In this document: in pieces, positions 36,638 through 45,557 of the stretch | How positions within the stretch are numbered: position 1 is the stretch's first letter | Layout: each line of letters starts with the position of its first letter | NCBI RefSeq assembly: GCF_008329435.1 | Contig: NZ_NPKN01000003.1 | Location: forward strand, 186,001 to 250,000 | DNA from: Rhodanobacter sp. T12-5 | Lineage (GTDB): Bacteria > Pseudomonadota > Gammaproteobacteria > Xanthomonadales > Rhodanobacteraceae | Direction: 5' to 3' | DNA: 64,000 nucleotides | The notes under the pieces: generated by a model | The model's database searches: none | What the model was told of the DNA's origin: nothing | Seen by the model: the letters and a program-made list of their open reading frames with translations, nothing else | Made by a program: the position numbers and the translations under genes

Positions 36638-37668
36638 GCTGATTTCTCGGAAATGGGATCGGGGGAGAATCGATGGCGGGGCAGCCCCAGCCATTCCAGT
36701 GCAGTGCCGTGAAACAGCCGGGCACGATCGAGGTCGTTCAGGCCCAGCGCCTCGATGCCGCTGCCGGGCTCCTGCTCCCCCAGCGGGAAAGGATAGTCGG
36801 TGCCCAGCATGACCTGTTCGACGCCGGTCACATCCAGCAAATAGCGCAGCGCCTGGTCGTCGTGCACGCAGGAGTCGAAGTAGAAGCGCTTGAGATATTC
36901 GCGCGGGTTGCGCGGGTTGTCGGTGGCGACGAGGTCCGGGCGCATCTTGAAGCCGTGCTCGATGCGGCCGATGGTCAACGGGAAACTGCCGCCGCCGTGC
37001 GCCAGCATCACGCGCAGTTTCGGCAGCCGTTCCATCACGCCGCCGAACGCCAGGCAGCAGGCCGCGCGCGATTGTTCGGCCGGCATGCCGACCAGCCACG
37101 GCATCCAGTATTTCGGCATGCTGGCCATGCCCATCATGTCCCACGGGTGCACCAGCACGGCCGCGCCGAGATCGGCGGCGGCCTCGAAGAACGGGAACAG
37201 TTCCGGTGCATCGAGGTTCCAGTCGCCGCAGTGCGAGCCGATCTGCACGCCCTGCAGGCCGAGTTCGTCGATGCAGCGTTCCAGTTCGCGGATCGCCAGC
37301 GTCGGTGCCTGCAGCGGCACCGTGCCGATGCCGGCGTAATGCCGCGGATAATCGCGGCACATGCCGGCCATGTGATCGTTCAGGTGGCGATGCAGTTCCA
37401 GCGCCTGATGGCCGGGCGCCCAGTACGAGAACAGCACCGGCACGGTGGAAATCACCTGCACGTCGACGCCGAAGCGGGCGTAGTCGTCGATGCGTGTCTG
37501 GGGATCGAAGGCCGAGTCCCACACCTCGCGGAAGAACTTGCTGTCCTTGTAGATGCGGTGTCGCCCGTCGGTATGGGTCATCACCGGGAAGCGGTCGTCG
37601 CCGTACTTGGCCGCCAGGTTCGGCCAGTCGCGGGGCAGGATGTGCGCGTGGGTATCGATCTTGAGCAT
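36634..37668 (-). CDS. ACMSD-like amidohydrolase (2-amino-3-carboxymuconate-6-semialdehyde decarboxylase)
   Basis: Zinc decarboxylase acting after 3-hydroxyanthranilate dioxygenase, steering tryptophan carbon away from quinolinate/NAD. 344 residues. Metal ligands: DTHAHILP (HxH at 7-9 region), VHPWDMMG, LAHGGGSFP and MLGTDYPFPLGE. Start ATG 37668. A very long overlapping frame on this strand through the FUSC gene is a shadow. Its stop overlaps the start of the exported protein gene. Neighbouring kynU supports this assignment over other amidohydrolases. Confidence 0.9.
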   Translation of the reverse strand: MLKIDTHAHILPRDWPNLAAKYGDDRFPVMTHTDGRHRIYKDSKFFREVWDSAFDPQTRIDDYARFGVDVQVISTVPVLFSYWAPGHQALELHRHLNDHMAGMCRDYPRHYAGIGTVPLQAPTLAIRELERCIDELGLQGVQIGSHCGDWNLDAPELFPFFEAAADLGAAVLVHPWDMMGMASMPKYWMPWLVGMPAEQSRAACCLAFGGVMERLPKLRVMLAHGGGSFPLTIGRIEHGFKMRPDLVATDNPRNPREYLKRFYFDSCVHDDQALRYLLDVTGVEQVMLGTDYPFPLGEQEPGSGIEALGLNDLDRARLFHGTALEWLGLPRHRFSPDPISEKSA

Positions 37669-37706
37669 CCGCGCAGTGTAAAACCTTCGCGTGGCTGCGT
37701 CCCGCC

Positions 37707-39797
37707 CTACGGATCGGTGGTCTCGGGAGTGCCGGGGTGGCTGCGGTTCATTACGTAGGCCAGGGTGTCGATGTTGTCGACCAGCCGGTCGCAGATGCGC
37801 ACCAGCAGCTCCGCCGTGGCGGGGTTTTCGGCATCGCGCGTCAGGCCGATCAACTCGCGTTGCCGGGCGCGCAGGTCGGGCGACGCAGTCGCGGTGCGTT
37901 GTGCGCGCAGGTCGCCGGCAATGGTCTGCAGTGCATCCGCGGCATGCCGGACGAAACGGCTGATCTGGTCCTGCGCGGGCAGGGTGGCGATGTCGTCCAG
38001 GGTGGCTTCGAGGGTCATCGCGGTGCGTGCCAGCCGGTTGCCGTTGGCGAACAGCGCGCGCGCCAGCGCCAGCAGTTCCGGCGGCGTGGCCGGCTCGGTG
38101 CGCATGCGGTCGATCGAGGCTTGCGCGTTGGTGCGGGCGGTACGCGCCGCGGTGCGGGTATCGCGATGGGCGACGGTTTGTCCCGGCTGCGCCAGGGCGC
38201 GCAGGTAGTCCGCGTAGGCATCCAGCATCACCGCCAGCGCGGCGCGCGCGCGACCGCGCTCCCACGTTGGCCACGCCACGTAGGCGAGCAAGGCCATGCT
38301 GCAACCGAGCGCGGTGTTGAGCACCCGGTCCGACACCGCCAGGCCGGGGTTGACCCCCTCGAACGACAGCAGGATCACCACCGTGCCGGTCAGCGCAGCC
38401 ACCGCGATGCCGTAATGCGCACTGGCCAGATAGCGGAACGCCATGCACAGCACCGCCATCAACGCCAGGTGCGCCCATGGCTCGTCCGGCGTGATGTGCA
38501 GCAGCACCGTGGTCAGCACCAGCCCCAGCACGGTGCCGAGCACGCGCAACAGGCCGAAGTTGAAGGTGGCAGCGAAGTCCGGGCGCAGCACGATCGCGGC
38601 CGTCATCGGCAGCCAGTAGCCGTGCGGCAGATGCAGCAGGCGCGAGATCCACAACGCGGCACTGAGGCAGACCGCCATGCGCACGGCATGGCGGAATGCC
38701 ACCGAGCGCGGCGTGAGGTTGGCGCGCAAGGTGGCCCAGGCGGAACTGCTGCGCAGCGACTTGGGCAACCGGGTTTCCGCTGCGCTGGCGCGCAATTCGC
38801 CGCGACTGCCGGCCCAGTCGGCGTTGCGCACGGCGGCGGCCAGCTGGCCGGCGAGCGCATGGATATGCCCGGCCAGGCCATCGGCGTTGCCGCCACCGTC
38901 TAGCACGGCGCGTTCGCTGGCGCGCAGGGTCTGCAGTGCGCGATCGGCTTGTTCGGGCGAATCGCCTTGTTCGAGCGCGTCGGCGATCGCCGCCAGCACG
39001 CGCGCGGCGTCGTCGCGGAACATCGCGTGGATGGCGGGGTTGGCGTGCAGCTCGGCCATCGCGGTGAGCTCCAGCCGGATCCGTTCGGCCAGTTCCAGCA
39101 GCACGCCGAACGCCTCCATCGCGCGGCCATGGGCGCGGTGGCGTCCGAGCAGGTTGCGCTGCAAGGTGGTCATCGCCTCGGTCAGCGCGGGCACTTCGGC
39201 ATCGTCGTGCGCCTGTTGCCGGGCCAGTGCAGCCAGTCCGGCATACACGTTGGTCAGCGCGAGGCGCTCCGGCCAGTAGCGCTGCAACGGCCACGCCGCC
39301 AGCGAGAATGTCGTGAGCAGCAATCCGCCGGCAAAGATCAGCGCGGCACCGCCCACCGCATGTTCGAACGAGGTTGGCGTCGATGCGGTGATCACCAGCA
39401 GGATCATGCTGGTCATGCCGACCCGCGCGGTATCGGTGCCGAACACCACCAGCAACCCGCCGAAGAAGCCGCAGGCGGCAGTGGCCAGCAGAATCGGCAG
39501 CAGCGCACCACCGATCAGGAAACCCACCAGTGACGCGATGCCCGCGGCCAGCGAGGCCAGCAGCAACTGGCGCATGCGCTGGCGATACGGGCCGGGCTGG
39601 TCGGAGAACATCGTGTCCAGCGCACCGGCTGCCACGCCGAGGCCGATCTCCGGATAGCCCATCGCCAGCCCGATACCCAGCGGCAGCACCACCGCCGCGG
39701 TATTGCGAATGACCACCCGCCACGGCACGTCCGGCCGCTTGACCTGGGTCAGGCTCTCGATCGCGTGCGCGCGTAGCGAGTAGTCGCTGGATGGCAT
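37707..39797 (-). CDS. FUSC-family inner-membrane protein (YccS/aromatic-acid efflux-like)
   Basis: 696 residues with two membrane blocks: about residues 25-175 (VLPLGIGLAMGYPEIGLGVA, LLLASLAAGIASLVGFLIGG) and about 385-520 (MAVCLSAALWISRLLHLPHG, TVLGLVLTTVLLHI), each followed by a long helical cytoplasmic region. This is the duplicated fusaric-acid-resistance/YccS layout; AaeB-like members export aromatic acids. It ends 38 bases before the ACMSD-like gene, so it may handle an aromatic intermediate. Substrate not determinable. Confidence 0.85.
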   Translation of the reverse strand: MPSSDYSLRAHAIESLTQVKRPDVPWRVVIRNTAAVVLPLGIGLAMGYPEIGLGVAAGALDTMFSDQPGPYRQRMRQLLLASLAAGIASLVGFLIGGALLPILLATAACGFFGGLLVVFGTDTARVGMTSMILLVITASTPTSFEHAVGGAALIFAGGLLLTTFSLAAWPLQRYWPERLALTNVYAGLAALARQQAHDDAEVPALTEAMTTLQRNLLGRHRAHGRAMEAFGVLLELAERIRLELTAMAELHANPAIHAMFRDDAARVLAAIADALEQGDSPEQADRALQTLRASERAVLDGGGNADGLAGHIHALAGQLAAAVRNADWAGSRGELRASAAETRLPKSLRSSSAWATLRANLTPRSVAFRHAVRMAVCLSAALWISRLLHLPHGYWLPMTAAIVLRPDFAATFNFGLLRVLGTVLGLVLTTVLLHITPDEPWAHLALMAVLCMAFRYLASAHYGIAVAALTGTVVILLSFEGVNPGLAVSDRVLNTALGCSMALLAYVAWPTWERGRARAALAVMLDAYADYLRALAQPGQTVAHRDTRTAARTARTNAQASIDRMRTEPATPPELLALARALFANGNRLARTAMTLEATLDDIATLPAQDQISRFVRHAADALQTIAGDLRAQRTATASPDLRARQRELIGLTRDAENPATAELLVRICDRLVDNIDTLAYVMNRSHPGTPETTDP

Positions 39798-39888
39798 GGG
39801 GATGTCGTTGGCTCGCTGGAGAGCGTTGATTCTGCCCTATGCCGGCGCAGACCGTCGCGGTGGATGCCGCGATGCGCAGGCGACCTGC

Positions 39889-40269
39889 TCAGTCGCCGGC
39901 GCCGTCGTCTTTCGGCATGCCCTCGTCGTCGAAGGCGGCCAGTCGAGCAGTGACAAGAGCATCAGCGCGATAGCGCTGGCGCAGCGTCCGCAGGTCTGCC
40001 GGCAGCGAATTGCAACGCAACTTGTCCATCGCGCGATTGACCTCGGCGTCGCGCGGCGAACCGTCGCCGCCGAACTCCCCGGCGAAGTGCTGGCAGTTCC
40101 CGCTGCGCTCGATGAACTGCGCTACGGGCCGGGGCCAGTTGCCGTCGCCAGGATGCGCAGGCGTGTGTGCGAACGCCGCCAGCGTGGCAAGTGCCGCCAG
40201 CGGCAGGCCGAGCAGATACCTCGGCCAGCGCCCGAGTCGGCGAGCAGCTTCGTGCGCGGGACGACTCAC
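39889..40269 (-). CDS. Small exported protein coupled to efpL
   Basis: 126 residues starting at a GTG that overlaps the efpL stop (GTGA). A hydrophobic segment [17 protein letters not shown] near residue 19-35 acts as signal or anchor. The rest is soluble with [20 protein letters not shown], a second Cys in DKLRCNSLP, and [14 protein letters not shown]. No family is recognised. Coupling to efpL is the only hint about expression. The 90 bases beyond its stop hold nothing identifiable. Confidence 0.65.
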   Translation of the reverse strand: MSRPAHEAARRLGRWPRYLLGLPLAALATLAAFAHTPAHPGDGNWPRPVAQFIERSGNCQHFAGEFGGDGSPRDAEVNRAMDKLRCNSLPADLRTLRQRYRADALVTARLAAFDDEGMPKDDGAGD

Positions 40270-40829
40270 GCGCGACCGGCGAACTCGCCCGTGAGCGTGT
40301 TCACCCACACTTTTTCGTCGTTGCTGATGTACTCGGGCACCTGCACTTCGATGCCGGTGTTGAGCTTGGCCGGCTTGTTGCGCTTGGTGGCGCTGGAACC
40401 CTTCATTTCCGGCGCGGTATCGACCACCGTCAGCACCACGCTGGTCGGCACCTGCAGGCCGACCGGCGCATCGTCGATCAGCTGCACGTAGTAGCCCTCG
40501 ATGCCCTCGACGATGTAGCCGGCGTTGTCGCCGACCAGCTCGGGCGAGAGCGGGTACTGGGTGTAATCCTCGGCATCCATGAACACGAACGCGCCATCGT
40601 CCATGTACGAGAAATTCGCCGCGCGACGGACCAGGTCCATCTCGCGCAACTCATCGTCGGCGCGCAGGCTGAGGTCGAACTTGCGCCCGCCGGGAATCGA
40701 ATACAGGGTGAAGCGGAAGGTGACGTTGCCGCCACGCGCGCTGGGCGAGCTGCGCTCGATGTCACGCACCTGGTAGACGGTGCCGTCGTGTTCGACCACG
40801 TTGCCTTTCTTGACGTCGGAAGCTTTCAT
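40266..40829 (-). CDS. efpL: EF-P-like protein EfpL (YeiP)
   Basis: 187-residue paralogue of elongation factor P. The loop that carries the modified lysine in EF-P reads [11 protein letters not shown], with Arg at the tip, as in YeiP/EfpL, which needs no lysyl modification. [20 protein letters not shown] is typical. C-terminal [20 protein letters not shown] matches the EF-P OB fold. Its start lies directly beside a family A repeat. Confidence 0.95.
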   Translation of the reverse strand: MKASDVKKGNVVEHDGTVYQVRDIERSSPSARGGNVTFRFTLYSIPGGRKFDLSLRADDELREMDLVRRAANFSYMDDGAFVFMDAEDYTQYPLSPELVGDNAGYIVEGIEGYYVQLIDDAPVGLQVPTSVVLTVVDTAPEMKGSSATKRNKPAKLNTGIEVQVPEYISNDEKVWVNTLTGEFAGRA

Positions 40830-40838
40830 AAGTCAGGA

Positions 40839-40934
40839 GTGAGTTCAGAGGAGTGAGAAATGAGAGAAGAGCAAAGGCGTGTGGTGAAGCGGCATGAGGC
40901 GAGCTTTCTCTCACTCCTCACTCCTCTCCACTCA
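40839..40934. repeat. Family A inverted repeat, copy 3
   Basis: Right arm 40906-40934 (CTCTCACTCCTCACTCCTCT then CCACTCAC) is largely complementary to the left unit 40839-40868. It fills the whole gap between the SDR gene stop and the efpL start. Confidence 0.8.
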
Positions 40935-40942
40935 CTCCTCGC

Positions 40943-41710
40943 TTACTTGGGCTGCAACCGCACCGCACCGTCCAGCCGGATCGTCTCGCCGTTGATATAG
41001 CGGTTGCCCAGGATGAAGGCGACCGTGCTGGCGTATTCGCCGGGCTGGCCCAGGCGCGAGGGGAACGGAATCGAGGCGCTGAGCGACTGCTGCACGGCTT
41101 CGGGCATGCTGTCGACCATCGGGGTCCAGAAGATGCCTGGCGCGATCGTCGCCACGCGGATGCCGAAGCGGGCCAGCTCGCGCGCCATCGGCAAGGTCAT
41201 GCCGACCACGCCACCCTTGGATGCCGAGTAGGCGGCCTGGCCGATCTGGCCTTCGTAAGCGGCGACGGAAGCGGTGTTGATGATCACGCCGCGCTCGCCG
41301 TCCTCGCCGGCTTCATTGTTCTGCATCAATGCCGCGCCGGCCTTGGCCACGTTGAAGCTGCCGACCAGGTTGACCATTACGGTGCCGGAGAAGGTGGCCA
41401 GCGGCATCGGGCCTTCCTTGCCCAGCACGCGGCCGGCGCCGAGGATGCCGGCGCAGTTGATCACCACGTTCAGACCGCCCATCGCGTGATGCGCGGCGGC
41501 CACGTTGGTGGCAACGCCTTCCTCGGAAGTGACGTCGGTGCGGAAGAAACGCGCGGTATTGCCCAGTTCCTTCGCGGCGGCGTGGCCCTTGTCTTCGTTG
41601 ACGTCGAACAGCGCGACCTGGCCGCCGTGGGCGACGAAGTGCTGCGCCACCGCGTGGCCGAGTCCGGACGCGCCGCCGGTGATGATTGCCTTGACTTGGT
41701 CGAGGTGCAT
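40943..41710 (-). CDS. Short-chain dehydrogenase, 3-hydroxyacyl-CoA dehydrogenase type-2-like
   Basis: 255-residue SDR. NAD-binding TGGASGLG (11-18), NCAGILGAG, catalytic YSASKGG and PGIFWTPMVDSMPE. The overall pattern resembles HSD17B10/FabG-like 3-hydroxyacyl-CoA dehydrogenases used for branched-chain or fatty acid oxidation. ATG 41710 fits the family N-terminus MHLDQVKAIITGGASG. Monocistronic between repeats; the branched-chain link to the liu genes 4 kb away is inference. Confidence 0.85.
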   Translation of the reverse strand: MHLDQVKAIITGGASGLGHAVAQHFVAHGGQVALFDVNEDKGHAAAKELGNTARFFRTDVTSEEGVATNVAAAHHAMGGLNVVINCAGILGAGRVLGKEGPMPLATFSGTVMVNLVGSFNVAKAGAALMQNNEAGEDGERGVIINTASVAAYEGQIGQAAYSASKGGVVGMTLPMARELARFGIRVATIAPGIFWTPMVDSMPEAVQQSLSASIPFPSRLGQPGEYASTVAFILGNRYINGETIRLDGAVRLQPK

Positions 41711-41895
41711 TGGGAATCCTTGATGCCGATGTCGAAAAACCGCCATGGTAGCTGACCGCCGCATACGGCTGCAGGCTGAACGTGAAAACCTGTCATGGCA
41801 GCGGATTCATCTGGCATTGGGGTAATTCCAGCCATGTTGGGGTCGACCGCCGGATTCATCCGGTGACCTTCCATCCAGTGCAAAGGGAGCAACGC

Positions 41896-42351
41896 ATGAA
41901 CAAGCTATTGAGTCTGTCCGCCGCGTGTGGTGTAGCGTTGATGTTGGCAAGCGGCTCCGCGCTGGCACAGGATCACGGCCGTGGCCACGGCCGCGACCAC
42001 GACCACGACAATGGCCGACATGGGCACGACGATGGCGATCGCGGGCACGATCGCGGTCATGGACACGATCGCGATTATGGGCACGACCGCGACCGGTATG
42101 TGCGAGACGATGATGATCGAGACCATGGCCGTTACAACAGCTGGCACGATCGCGGCCGCCATGAGGGTTGGTACCACCGCGGTGGTTACCTGCCGGAGGA
42201 ATACCGCACCCGTTACGTGGTGACCGACTGGCGTCGCGACCGCCTGCGCGAACCGCCACGCGGCTATCACTGGGTGCGCAGCGACAACGGCGATTTCCTG
42301 CTGGTGGCGATCACCACCGGCGTGATCGTCGACCTGCTGCTCAACCAGTAA
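41896..42351 (+). CDS. RcnB-family exported His/Asp/Arg-rich protein
   Basis: 151 residues. Signal peptide MNKLLSLSAACGVALMLASG with cleavage after ALA. Residues 25-90 are low complexity HDRGHDRD-type repeats that could bind metal. The C-terminal YLPEEYRTRYVVTDWRRDRL, PPRGYHWVRSDNGDFLLVAI and final hydrophobic stretch match RcnB (PF11776), a periplasmic nickel/cobalt homeostasis family. Strong AGGGAG Shine-Dalgarno. No rcnA efflux gene nearby, so the metal link is uncertain. Confidence 0.85.
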   Translation: MNKLLSLSAACGVALMLASGSALAQDHGRGHGRDHDHDNGRHGHDDGDRGHDRGHGHDRDYGHDRDRYVRDDDDRDHGRYNSWHDRGRHEGWYHRGGYLPEEYRTRYVVTDWRRDRLREPPRGYHWVRSDNGDFLLVAITTGVIVDLLLNQ

Positions 42352-42368
42352 GTCGTCTCGTCGACTTG

Positions 42369-42400
42369 ACGGCGCGTCCGCACCGCGGGCGCGCCGTTTT
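42369..42400 (+). terminator. Terminator after the RcnB-like gene
   Basis: ACGGCGCG (42369-42376) pairs with CGCGCCGT (42390-42397), followed by TTT. Confidence 0.65.
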
Positions 42401-42414
42401 CATGCGCACGCGGT

Positions 42415-42978
42415 TCAGCCGAGAAGATTGCGCAGCGCCGCGGTATCGGCGAGCGCCGGAAACGGCTTCACCGCCGATGGAGGCGTCGCGGCTGGTTGCA
42501 ATTCCTTCTGCCAGACACCCACGTCCCACCATTGGCCCAGCTTGTAGCCGCACTGGCGCCACACGCCGGCGGGCGTGAAGCCCATCGCCTCGTGCATCGC
42601 CACGCTGGCCGTGCCGGGCAGGGTGATCACGCCGACCGCCTGGGTGATGCCCTGAAGCCGCATCACGTCCAGCAGCACGCCGTAAAGCCGGCGCGCGATA
42701 CCGCGGCGATGGGCGTCGGCGTGCACGTAGATCGACGTCTCGGCGATCCAGTCGTAGGCGGCGCGCTCGCGGAAGCGCCCGGCGTAGGCGTACGCCAGCA
42801 CTTCGCCGGCGTCCTCCCACACCAGCCATGGGTAGTGTTGCAGGCGTGCTCGGAGGCGTTCGCGCATGGCCTCCGCGCCGGGCAGCTCGGTCTCGAAGGT
42901 GGCCACGCCGGCGCTGACCGAAGGGGCGTAGATCGCATGGATGGCGGCGGCGTCTTCGTCGCGGGCGGTGCGGATCAT
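42415..42978 (-). CDS. GNAT acetyltransferase, phosphinothricin acetyltransferase-like
   Basis: 187 residues. MIRTARDEDAAAIHAIYAPS and TFETELPGAEAMRERL at the N-terminus, acetyl-CoA-binding HRRGIARRLYGVLLD, and GFTPAGVWRQCGYKLGQWWD are the hallmarks of the Pat/Bar and MddA group, which acetylates methionine sulfoximine or similar amino-acid analogues. Converges with the RcnB-like gene across a terminator. Confidence 0.85.
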   Translation of the reverse strand: MIRTARDEDAAAIHAIYAPSVSAGVATFETELPGAEAMRERLRARLQHYPWLVWEDAGEVLAYAYAGRFRERAAYDWIAETSIYVHADAHRRGIARRLYGVLLDVMRLQGITQAVGVITLPGTASVAMHEAMGFTPAGVWRQCGYKLGQWWDVGVWQKELQPAATPPSAVKPFPALADTAALRNLLG

Positions 42979-43007
42979 CGGGTTGTACGCTCCGCCGCGA
43001 CATGATG

Positions 43008-43087
43008 TGTGGGAGCGGCTTCAGCCGCGATGCTTTTTGATAGATCAGTGAAGGGCAGAAGGCATCGCGGCTGAAGCCGCTCCCACA
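43008..43087. repeat. Family B REP pair, copy 2
   Basis: Perfect arms of about 26 bases (TGTGGGAGCGGCTTCAGCCG CGATGC and complement) around a 28-base spacer, between two minus-strand genes. Confidence 0.9.
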
Positions 43088-43099
43088 GTGAGGTGCGTT

Positions 43100-43702
43100 T
43101 CAGCATTTCTCGTACTTCCAGTTGCGCCGCTTGCCTTCGGCCACCCACTCCAGGGTGGTGGCGAGGCGCTTCTGGCGGGTGGCTTCGGTCTTCGCCTCGG
43201 CGATCCAGTCGACGTATTCGCGTTGCGCGCCGGGTCCGAAGCCTGCCCAGGTCGTGCGCGCGGCGGCGTGTTTCTTCTGCGCGAGCAGGGCGGCCAGATC
43301 GTCCGGCAGTGCCGGTGCGGGTTTCGCGGCGGCCTTCGGGCGCGCCTTCTTCACGCCGGCCTCGTTCAACGCCATTGCCTTTTTCAGGTGGGCGGCGAGT
43401 TGCCGGTCCGAGGGCAGGTCCTTTAGCGAGGCGAGCTTGCCGAACTGCCCCATGCCGTCCTCGTCGCTGCCGCCGGTGACTTCCTTCGACAACCAGAAGC
43501 CGAAGCCGCAGTGCTGCTTGAACGCGGCCATCATGCACATCGGCGCGCCCTTGTAGCTGAAGAACGGCATGCTCCACTTCAGGCTTTCCTCTACCTCGGG
43601 GCAAGCCTCGTGCACCAGCGCGCGCAGGTGTTCCAGGATCGGGCGGGCGAACCCGGCGGATTTCGCGATGTAGGCGTCGATGCGGGGATCGTGGTTCGCC
43701 AT
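43100..43702 (-). CDS. YdeI/OmpD-associated-family protein
   Basis: 200 residues. The N-terminal part is a DUF1801-type domain (RPILEHLRALVHEACPEVEE, WSMPFFSYKGAPMCMMAAFK), and the C-terminal KRLATTLEWVAEGKRRNWKY is the OmdA signature. A GTG codon precedes the chosen ATG at 43702. Biochemical role unknown. It follows a GNAT gene by 9 bases, likely one transcript. Confidence 0.85.
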   Translation of the reverse strand: MANHDPRIDAYIAKSAGFARPILEHLRALVHEACPEVEESLKWSMPFFSYKGAPMCMMAAFKQHCGFGFWLSKEVTGGSDEDGMGQFGKLASLKDLPSDRQLAAHLKKAMALNEAGVKKARPKAAAKPAPALPDDLAALLAQKKHAAARTTWAGFGPGAQREYVDWIAEAKTEATRQKRLATTLEWVAEGKRRNWKYEKC

Positions 43703-43711
43703 CACCTCACC

Positions 43712-44200
43712 TCACAGCTCGCGGATGAAGTAGCGGTCGCAGCCGTGGTGACCGGTGCCGCCCATCGCGCTGCACAGGGCGGTGAAACCGCTGCGCTTGT
43801 ACAGCGCCTGCGCCGCATCCATGCCGGTCAGCGTTTCCAGGTAGCAGCGCTTGAAGCCGTGCGCGCGCGCCGCGTCGAGGCAGCGCTGCATCATCGCCGT
43901 GCCCGCGCCGATGCCGCGCGCCGTGGGCAGGAAGTACATCTTGCGCAGCTCGCAAACGTCCCGCTCGCCACCTTCCAGCGGCGCCACGCCGCCGCCACCG
44001 ATCACCACGCCGTCGCGCTCGACCACGAAATAGCTGCAACGCGGTTGCGCGTAGGCCTGGTACATCGTGTCGACCTCGGTGTCGTGGATCGCGAAGCCGG
44101 GGCCGTCGGCGCCGAACTCGGGCATCACGCTGCGGATGATCGCGGCCATGGCCACGTTGTCGGATGGTTCGATCGGGCGGATCAGGAAGGTGTCGGTCAT
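43712..44200 (-). CDS. GNAT-family N-acetyltransferase
   Basis: 162 residues. Acetyl-CoA loop RGIGAGTAMMQRCLDAA, then YLETLTGMDAAQALYKRSGF. The substrate is not predictable; the C-terminal GTGHHGCDRYFIREL resembles the PA2271/PhnO-like putative acetyltransferases. The ATG overlaps the stop of the upstream amidohydrolase (ATGA). Confidence 0.85.
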   Translation of the reverse strand: MTDTFLIRPIEPSDNVAMAAIIRSVMPEFGADGPGFAIHDTEVDTMYQAYAQPRCSYFVVERDGVVIGGGGVAPLEGGERDVCELRKMYFLPTARGIGAGTAMMQRCLDAARAHGFKRCYLETLTGMDAAQALYKRSGFTALCSAMGGTGHHGCDRYFIREL

Positions 44201-45516
44201 GGGGTCATGTCGGGGCTGCGGTGGGGAACGCCATCCTTCATCACGAAGACCGGTTTCTCCAAGGCGTCGATCCGCGTGCTGGGATCGCCGCTGAACGCGG
44301 CGAGGTCGGCCGCCAGGCCAGGCGCGATGCGGCCGAAGTGTTGCGACTGGCGCAGGATCTTCGCCGCTACGTCGGTGGCCGCGTGCAGCGCCTGCGCTGG
44401 CGTCATGCCGTCGCGTACCATCGCCGCGGGCTCGCGCCAGTTGGTGCCGTGCGCGAACACGCCCACGTCGCTGCCGTTGCCGATGGTGACGCCGACTTTC
44501 AGCGCGGTGCGGAACGCGCGTTCGGCTTCCTTCATGGCAGGCGTGGGTTCGGACTTGCCCGGCACGTAGTGCTGGAAATACTCCGAGGTGGCGTCGACCG
44601 CGGTGAGCGTGGGTTCATAGGCCACACCCTTCTGCCTGAGCAGGCGGAAGGTCGCCTCGCTGGCACCGTAGCCGTGTTCGATGGTGTCCACGCCGGCCTC
44701 GACCGCCATCCGCACGCCGGCATCGCTGGCCGCGTGCGCCGCGACCGGGCGGCCGATCTGGTGCGCCGTATCGACGATCGCCTTCAGTTCCGCCGGGTTG
44801 AGGGTGGGCGCGGTTTCACCGCCCGGGCCCACCCGATAGTCCGCGTACAGCTTGATCCAGTCGGCGCCGCGGGCGGCTTGTTCGCGCACGGCGGCAATGG
44901 CCGCATCCACGCCGCTGACCGGCTGCGCGCCTTGCGGCAGGTCGAGGTCCGGACGAAAGCCGCGCGGCCCCGGCCCATAGCTGGCGGTGGCGACGATGGC
45001 GCGCGTGGCGACGAACATCCGCGGCCCCGGGATCAGCCCTTCGTTGATCGCCCGCTGGATCGACACGTCGGCAAAGCCCGCGCCCTCGGTGCCGAGGTCG
45101 CGCAGGGCGGTGAAGCCCGCCATCAGGGTGGACTTCGCATGGGCGGCGGCTTCCAGCGTGCGGTAATCCTGCGGCTCGGTCAGCACCTGGTCGTTCCACG
45201 GCGTTTCGTTGTACGGATGCAGGAACAGGTGCGAGTGCAGGTCGATCAGGCCGGGGGTGAGCGTGGCGCCGGGCAGTTCGACGCGATGCGCGCCGGCCGG
45301 TGCCTGGATCGACGCGGCCGGGCCCACCGCGGCGATCGCACCGTCGTGCACCAGCACCGCCCAGCCGCTGTGCGCGGCATCGCCGTCGCCGGTCCACACG
45401 CGCTCGGGCAGCAACAGCCAGTCGCCCTTGGGCGCGGTCGCGCTCACGGGCAGGGAGCACAGCAGGAGCAGCAGGACCGCTGCCGTTTGCCACCAGGTCG
45501 TCAGGCTTGCGCGCAT
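44197..45516 (-). CDS. Exported amidohydrolase (imidazolonepropionase/prolidase-like)
   Basis: 439 residues with a signal peptide (TTWWQTAAVLLLLLCSLPVS). Metal-site motifs LTPGLIDLHSHLFLHPY, DWIKLYADYR (likely bridging Lys), PVAAHAASDAG, IEHGYGAS and IGNGSDVGVFAHG match the imidazolonepropionase-like amidohydrolases that include Xaa-Pro/Xaa-Arg dipeptidases. Periplasmic peptide or amide hydrolysis is likely. Translationally coupled to the GNAT gene. Confidence 0.85.
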   Translation of the reverse strand: MRASLTTWWQTAAVLLLLLCSLPVSATAPKGDWLLLPERVWTGDGDAAHSGWAVLVHDGAIAAVGPAASIQAPAGAHRVELPGATLTPGLIDLHSHLFLHPYNETPWNDQVLTEPQDYRTLEAAAHAKSTLMAGFTALRDLGTEGAGFADVSIQRAINEGLIPGPRMFVATRAIVATASYGPGPRGFRPDLDLPQGAQPVSGVDAAIAAVREQAARGADWIKLYADYRVGPGGETAPTLNPAELKAIVDTAHQIGRPVAAHAASDAGVRMAVEAGVDTIEHGYGASEATFRLLRQKGVAYEPTLTAVDATSEYFQHYVPGKSEPTPAMKEAERAFRTALKVGVTIGNGSDVGVFAHGTNWREPAAMVRDGMTPAQALHAATDVAAKILRQSQHFGRIAPGLAADLAAFSGDPSTRIDALEKPVFVMKDGVPHRSPDMTP

Positions 45517-45557
45517 CGCTTCGTCCGGTCAGCCGAGGCGCCGATGATAGCGAGCTT

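Noticed and set aside
36634..39723. A 1029-codon minus-strand open frame covering the ACMSD-like gene and most of the FUSC gene
   Set aside because: Only the last 344 codons look like a real protein; the rest is an Arg/Ala-rich shadow of the FUSC gene in another frame, as expected at high GC.
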